DNA of 9,019 nucleotides from an uncultured Clostridia bacterium. GTDB lineage: Bacteria; Bacillota; Clostridia; Christensenellales; CAG-138. Positions 4,886-9,019 of the stretch are shown here, in pieces. How positions within the stretch are numbered: the stretch's first letter is position 1; the number at the start of each line of letters is the position of its first letter. A model generated the notes under the pieces. The model searched no databases and was not told the DNA's origin. It worked only from the letters and a program-made list of their open reading frames with translations. Where the stretch lies: NCBI GenBank assembly GCA_947304365.1, contig CAMZAY010000026.1, positions 1 to 9,019 of the forward strand, given 5' to 3'. The position numbers were made by a program, and so were the translations under genes.

Positions 4886-7050
4886 AAAGGCTTCCCTGGC
4901 TGGAGATAACTGCCGATGCGGCGATCACCGCCTGCTGCGTGATCGCATGCGTCAACGCCCTTCCCACGACTTACGGCGCGGATCACATCACGGATCTTAC
5001 CGTGATCACTTCGTTCCTGTTCTCGGCGCTGCTCTGCGTGCTGATCCACCGCTTCAAAAAGGCGTGGCCCCTTCCCTGCCTCGGGTTCGCGCTGCTTATC
5101 GCGCTTTACGGTGTGCTTGCCCGGCGCGCGGTGTCGAGCGGCGCAAACATTGTATGGTATTCCGCGGCGCGTCTGTGGTCGCTCGATTTCTCGTTCGTAC
5201 CCACTCCCGCCGTGCCGGAGGCAGTCGAGTACCCGTCGGGCGACGTCGACTCGTTTCTTCTGCTCGCTTCCGCGGTGTTCTCGCTTATAACCTCGGTGCT
5301 TGTGATAAAGCCGCGCTCGCCGATACCGGCGCTGCTCGTGCCGATACCCGCTTTTGCGGGCTGCTTCGTTTATACCGACTGCCGCCCCGCGGTGTTTACC
5401 GTGGCGCTTGCCGCCGTATACATCGTTTCCGTACTGTTCGCGTGTGAGCTCAAAAAGAGGGACGAGCGTCTTTCCGGCCGCGCAAGGCTCCTGTTCCTGC
5501 CGGCGCTGGCCTGCTGCGTGCTGCTGATAACGATAATATCTCCGCAGAAGAGATATGATCCGATACCGTTCTCCGAAAGGCAGAGCTTTTTCGACGTGCT
5601 GGGCCCGTGGACAGACGAGCTGTTTTCCCGCGGGAACAACAATCCCACGGACGTCGACCTTACAATGGACGGCGACCGTGAGGTGGACGAATCAAAGGCG
5701 TTCTCGGTCAACTGCACCCGGAGAGGGACGTACCTGCTGCGCACGCATTCCTACGGCCGCTACGCGGGCGGCATGTGGAAGGCCGCTCCCCTTTATCTGG
5801 AAGACTGGTCGTCCCTTGAACAGCTCGGTCATACTCAAACCGCGCCGACCGCGATACTTCGCGTGCGCGACGCACATATGAAGGACCGCCTTACGCCTTA
5901 CGCTTTCCTCGCGAGGGAGGAGGTCAAGGTAGGCGAGACCTCCGTCAAATCGGACGGCAGGAGCGCCTACGTTTGGACTTTCATGCCGAGCCTGTTCTTC
6001 ACCCCGGCGGAGTCCTCCGCCGCGGAGGATAAGTATTACAGCTTCGCGCTCGAGCAATATACGCTGCCCGATGGGCCGGTCAGATCGAAGCTCCTCGATA
6101 TAGTCGATCAGATGAACGAGATGCCGACGGAATACTATCTGCACGGCGGCTTATGGACGAACGTCTATCATATCGACGTCAACGATCCCTACGGGACGGC
6201 GCTGCAGGTCGCCGCATACGTCCGCTCGCACGGGGAATACACGCTCACCCCCGGCAAGACGCCCGCAGGCAGGGATTTTGTCGATTACTTCCTTAACGAA
6301 AATCAAAGAGGCTACTGCGTGCATTTCGCAAGCTCCACCGCCGCGCTCCTTCAGGCGATAGGCATCCCCGCGCGATACGTGATCGGCTACCGTGTGGTGA
6401 TCGATAAGCCGGATACCTGGGTGGACGTGCCGCGCTATGCGGCCCACGCGTGGACAGAGGTCTACGTTAAAGGCGTGGGTTGGCTGCCCATCGAAAGCTC
6501 CGCCGGATATTCCTCCGCGATCGGGTATATGCGCGGATACTCCTGGCAGCCCGTTCCCACGGAAACCGAGCCGCCGAAGGACACGCCGCGGCCCGACCTT
6601 GCCACGCCCGTGCCCGATATCACGCCGGAGCCCACCGCGAGGCCTACGGCGCGGCCCAGCTCCGGTCCGGTACAGACCGACACGCCCGAGGTCCCCGGCA
6701 GGATCAAGCCGCAGAAATGGCTTAAGCCGGCCGCGATAATACTCGGGATAGCCGCCGTTTGGCAGCTTGCGGGCGTGTTCATACGCCTCCGCAGGAGGCG
6801 GCTGTTCCGTCAGAAGGATCCGCGGGCGGCAGTGCTCGCCATGCTGAAATACCTTGAGGGGCTTATCCGCTTAGGCGCGGGTCTGCCGGAGGATCACGTC
6901 CGGATAAAGCTCGAGGCCGCGTTCTCCAATCACGATATGACGGAGCAGCAGGCAAAGCTTCTGAACTTCGTCCGCTATAACCGGAAGACGCTCCAGAAGC
7001 ATCATCCGCTGATGCGGTTTATACTGAAATGGGTCATATTCAGGCTGTGA
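4882..7050 (+). CDS. Polytopic transglutaminase-like protein with extracellular catalytic domain
   Basis: The 722-aa protein starts with about seven hydrophobic helices (near 10-27, 38-57, 64-80, 123-143, 147-163, 169-189, 202-219). A large extracytoplasmic region then contains a transglutaminase-like core. The likely nucleophile is C479 in G-Y-C-V-H-F, and the catalytic histidine is H522 in A-H-A-W-T-E-V-Y. The third position is E538 in L-P-I-E-S-S-A-G-Y. A Pro/Thr-rich linker (about 549-610) leads to one more membrane helix (about 613-635), an R-L-R-R-R-R stop-transfer stretch and a cytoplasmic tail of about 85 residues. Family members are predicted cysteine proteases or crosslinkers of the envelope; the substrate is unknown. 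The start overlaps the DUF58 stop (ATGA), with GGGAGG-type ribosome binding sequence at 4864-4873. It fits the MoxR-DUF58-transglutaminase trio. Confidence 0.9.
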   Translation: MKRLPWLEITADAAITACCVIACVNALPTTYGADHITDLTVITSFLFSALLCVLIHRFKKAWPLPCLGFALLIALYGVLARRAVSSGANIVWYSAARLWSLDFSFVPTPAVPEAVEYPSGDVDSFLLLASAVFSLITSVLVIKPRSPIPALLVPIPAFAGCFVYTDCRPAVFTVALAAVYIVSVLFACELKKRDERLSGRARLLFLPALACCVLLITIISPQKRYDPIPFSERQSFFDVLGPWTDELFSRGNNNPTDVDLTMDGDREVDESKAFSVNCTRRGTYLLRTHSYGRYAGGMWKAAPLYLEDWSSLEQLGHTQTAPTAILRVRDAHMKDRLTPYAFLAREEVKVGETSVKSDGRSAYVWTFMPSLFFTPAESSAAEDKYYSFALEQYTLPDGPVRSKLLDIVDQMNEMPTEYYLHGGLWTNVYHIDVNDPYGTALQVAAYVRSHGEYTLTPGKTPAGRDFVDYFLNENQRGYCVHFASSTAALLQAIGIPARYVIGYRVVIDKPDTWVDVPRYAAHAWTEVYVKGVGWLPIESSAGYSSAIGYMRGYSWQPVPTETEPPKDTPRPDLATPVPDITPEPTARPTARPSSGPVQTDTPEVPGRIKPQKWLKPAAIILGIAAVWQLAGVFIRLRRRRLFRQKDPRAAVLAMLKYLEGLIRLGAGLPEDHVRIKLEAAFSNHDMTEQQAKLLNFVRYNRKTLQKHHPLMRFILKWVIFRL

Positions 7051-7083
7051 TCCCCGCCGCGGCGGGATCCGAACGGCCGAGAG

Positions 7084-7098
7084 CCTCCCCCCGGGAGG
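7084..7098 (+). repeat. Short GC inverted repeat before the ABC genes
   Basis: CCTCCC (7084-7089) and GGGAGG (7093-7098) can form a six-pair hairpin around three C residues. No T-run follows, so it should not terminate transcription. It lies in the 77-base gap between the transglutaminase-like gene and the ABC ATPase, in which I see no convincing promoter, so read-through is plausible. Confidence 0.35.
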
Positions 7099-7111
7099 GC
7101 ATATCAGAATC

Positions 7112-7120
7112 AAGGAGGAG
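7112..7120 (+). promoter_or_regulatory. Ribosome binding site that fixes a TTG start
   Basis: AAGGAGGAG is an almost complete complement to the 16S rRNA tail and lies seven bases before TTG (7128-7130). The TTG is followed at once by the conserved ABC ATPase N-terminus. This decides the start against the upstream in-frame ATG at 7029, which lies inside the previous gene. Confidence 0.85.
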
Positions 7121-7127
7121 ATACAAA

Positions 7128-8048
7128 TTGAACGTACTTACAACGGACGGACTTTCCAAGATATACAAGGGACATTTTGCGGTAAAAGACGTCTCCATGC
7201 ATATCGAGAAGGGCGACATCTACGGCTTCGTCGGTGAGAACGGCGCCGGAAAGACTACGCTGATCCGCCTCATAACGGGGCTTGCCGCGCCCACCAAGGG
7301 GACGTACTCGCTCTACGGAGTCAAGAACACCTCGAGCGAGATCTATTCCGTGCGCAGGCGCACCGGCGCGATCGTCGAGACGGCGACCATGAGCCGCGGC
7401 ATGACCGCCATGGAAAACCTCAAGGTGCAGTGCAGCATCACCGGCGTGAGCAAAACGGACGAGGAGCTTGAGGAATTGATCGGGCGCGTCGGGCTTGACT
7501 TCAAATCGATAAAGAACAAGAAGGCGGGCAAGTTCTCCCTCGGCATGAGGCAGCGCCTCGGCATAGCGATGGTGATGGTATCGGACGCCGATTTCGTGAT
7601 ACTCGACGAGCCGATGAACGGGCTCGACCCGCAGGGCTTTGTGGAGATGCGCGAGACGATCTTAAGGCTCAATAAAGAGGGCGTCACCTTCCTTATCTCC
7701 AGCCACATCCTTTCGGAGCTTGAAAAGGTCTGCACAAAGGTGGGCGTGATCTCCCACGGCGTGCTGCTCGAGGAGATCAGCATGGAGGATCTCCACCTTG
7801 CCGCAAGGCGGCGCATACTGATCGGAGCCGATGACGACGCAGCGGTAGAGGCGGCGCTTAAAATGGACGGGCGCTTCCCCGATATAGGCCGGGAGGAAGA
7901 CAGGCTTGCCGTTTACGGCGACGCGGATATCAACGCGATAATGCGTATCCTCGTCGAAAAGGGACTCGGGATAGGGACCATAAACGTGCTCGATGAAACG
8001 ATAGAAGACTATTATATCCGTCTTCTCGGAAGGGGGAGGATCGCATGA
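7128..8048 (+). CDS. ABC exporter ATPase, bacitracin/lantibiotic (BcrA-like) type
   Basis: This 306-aa cytoplasmic ATP-binding subunit has all expected motifs. Walker A is G-E-N-G-A-G-K-T-T (36-44). The signature is F-S-L-G-M-R-Q-R-L-G, followed by Walker B V-I-L-D-E-P-M-N-G-L-D-P with the D-loop, and the H-loop histidine in I-S-S-H-I-L. The C-terminal domain of about 90 residues after the nucleotide fold is usual for BcrA-type subunits, which power two-component exporters with a separate permease, often for peptide antibiotic resistance or self-protection. The next gene overlaps it (ATGA) and encodes the permease. Translation starts at TTG, justified by the ribosome binding site at 7112-7120. 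The transported substrate cannot be read from the sequence. Confidence 0.92.
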   Translation: MNVLTTDGLSKIYKGHFAVKDVSMHIEKGDIYGFVGENGAGKTTLIRLITGLAAPTKGTYSLYGVKNTSSEIYSVRRRTGAIVETATMSRGMTAMENLKVQCSITGVSKTDEELEELIGRVGLDFKSIKNKKAGKFSLGMRQRLGIAMVMVSDADFVILDEPMNGLDPQGFVEMRETILRLNKEGVTFLISSHILSELEKVCTKVGVISHGVLLEEISMEDLHLAARRRILIGADDDAAVEAALKMDGRFPDIGREEDRLAVYGDADINAIMRILVEKGLGIGTINVLDETIEDYYIRLLGRGRIA

Positions 8049-8866
8049 CGAGATTATTGAAAGCCGATATTTACCGCGTGCTCAAAAACAAACTGTCGCT
8101 TATCGCGCTGATACTCGCAGTCGCGTTCCCGCTGCTCATAGTGCTTATGTACGCGGGTATCCGCGCCATAAGCGGGCTCAGCGGCGAAGAAGGCGCGGAT
8201 ATCCTCTTCAACGCGAACTCCATAATCGGCTCCGTCTATTCCCTGACGAACAATCTGGGGCTCGTTATCCCCGCGTTTGCGGGCATACTCGTCTGCTCCG
8301 ACTTCTCGAACGGCACGCTCCGCAACAAGATAATCGCGGGGAACCGCCGTGTGGAGATCTATTTCTCGCACCTGATCGTTTCGATACTGTTCTCGGTCGC
8401 GATCATCACGATCTACGCGGCGGCGACGGCGGGGTTTGCGCTCATATTCTTCCCGTTCACCCGCGATCCTTCGCTGAACATGGGGCTTGAGATAATGTAC
8501 TTCGTGCTGAACGGCACCATGGCATTCGCGTTCATCGCCACCGTTTCGACCATGTTCGCAATGCTTTTCCGCAGCGCCGCGCCGACGATCATATTCACCG
8601 TGGTATTCGCCGTCGCGCTGATGGCGATAAACACCGTCGTGATGCTGATCGACTATGAGAAGTTCAAGTACGCGGTCTATTTTATCCCCACCTTTGCCGG
8701 GAACATATTCAACCTCAACAATTTCAGCCTGCTCGGTATCTTGAGCCAGGCCTCCGATACCTCCCACGGGGTCATATTCGCGGAGGCAATGCTCTCCTAC
8801 CTCTTCTTCGGAGCCGTCAACACCGGTATAGGGCTGCTGGTCTTCGGAAAGAGGGACGTTAAATAA
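8045..8866 (+). CDS. ABC-2 type transporter permease
   Basis: The 273-aa integral membrane protein has six likely membrane helices (about 18-39, 68-84, 107-134, 150-174, 179-202, 243-267). Between the second and third lies the S-D-F-S-N-G-T-L-R-N-K-I-I-A-G segment (85-99) typical of BcrB-like and other ABC-2 permeases, where it forms the coupling region to the ATPase. It would pair with the ATPase encoded directly upstream, whose stop codon overlaps its start by four bases. A strong purine-rich ribosome binding site (8031-8040) lies inside the ATPase gene. No substrate can be inferred. Confidence 0.9.
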   Translation: MTRLLKADIYRVLKNKLSLIALILAVAFPLLIVLMYAGIRAISGLSGEEGADILFNANSIIGSVYSLTNNLGLVIPAFAGILVCSDFSNGTLRNKIIAGNRRVEIYFSHLIVSILFSVAIITIYAAATAGFALIFFPFTRDPSLNMGLEIMYFVLNGTMAFAFIATVSTMFAMLFRSAAPTIIFTVVFAVALMAINTVVMLIDYEKFKYAVYFIPTFAGNIFNLNNFSLLGILSQASDTSHGVIFAEAMLSYLFFGAVNTGIGLLVFGKRDVK

Positions 8867-8880
8867 AAAGGAGCACGCAT

Positions 8881-9019
8881 ATGAAGATCAAGGATTGGTT
8901 CATAGTCCAGAAGGAAAAACGCGCCGCGAAAAAGCAGGCGAGGCTTGAGAAGAAGCTTTTGAAAAAAGCCGGAAAGCTCGAGCCGCTCGGCGCAGATACC
9001 GAGGGGATCGAGCCGCCCG
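8881..9019 (+). CDS. Start of an unidentified lysine-rich protein (partial)
   Basis: An ATG (8881) lies 14 bases after the permease stop, with AAGGAG (8868-8873) seven bases upstream, so it is very likely translated as part of the ABC operon. The visible 46 residues begin M-K-I-K-D-W-F-I-V-Q and continue with a strongly basic, probably helical stretch (about 11-32) rich in Lys, Arg and Ala. The composition then turns acidic and Pro/Gly-containing. The frame runs off the window. It could be a third transporter component with a cytoplasmic basic N-terminus preceding membrane helices, but nothing visible proves that. Confidence 0.75.
   Translation, partial: MKIKDWFIVQKEKRAAKKQARLEKKLLKKAGKLEPLGADTEGIEPP

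Noticed and set aside
7084..7098. Terminator between the transglutaminase-like gene and the ABC ATPase
   Set aside because: The hairpin has no T-run after it on the plus strand, so it does not qualify as an intrinsic terminator.
1..9019. CRISPR array, tRNA or rRNA gene, insertion sequence or phage gene
   Set aside because: No regularly spaced repeats, no cloverleaf or rRNA-like sequence, and no transposase or phage protein motifs were found on either strand.

Overview
The window looks like chromosome of a GC-rich clostridial Firmicute, perhaps an Oscillospiraceae or Christensenellales gut lineage. The signs are strong AGGAGG-type ribosome binding sites, classical sigma-A promoters set in AT-rich islands, a bacitracin-type ABC exporter, and a BMP-domain protein whose architecture I associate with Clostridia. 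The taxonomy is an inference; no rRNA or marker gene is present.

The left end (1-547) holds a small MarR-family regulator on the minus strand. It has a near-consensus promoter with a perfect 22-bp palindrome placed exactly at -10/+1, which is a textbook autorepression arrangement. A second minus-strand reading frame starts 12 bases after it and leaves the window.

The divergent intergenic region (481-876) also holds a good plus-strand sigma-A promoter (666-694). This is followed by a leader of about 175 nt that can fold into a multi-hairpin element ending in an intrinsic terminator just before a strong ribosome binding site. I read it as a candidate riboswitch or attenuator of no class I can name. 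It controls an unusual 650-aa protein (877-2829) with a ParB/Srx-like N-terminal domain fused to a BMP/PnrA-type nucleoside-binding domain. The protein has no signal peptide, so it is probably a cytosolic sensor rather than a transporter lipoprotein. A terminator (2849-2882) closes this unit.

A second unit starts at an extended -10 promoter (2907-2915). It encodes the conserved trio of MoxR AAA+ ATPase, DUF58 membrane protein and polytopic transglutaminase-like protein, with stop/start overlaps between the genes. After a 77-base gap without a visible terminator come an ABC exporter ATPase (TTG start), its ABC-2 permease (overlapping ATGA), and the beginning of a lysine-rich protein that runs off the right end. 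The trio probably makes a chaperone-assisted cell-envelope enzyme system. The ABC pair resembles bacitracin- or lantibiotic-type exporters. Whether all six plus-strand genes share one transcript cannot be decided from sequence alone.

Most interesting for follow-up are the structured leader at 701-854 and the cytosolic ParB-like/BMP fusion it precedes.
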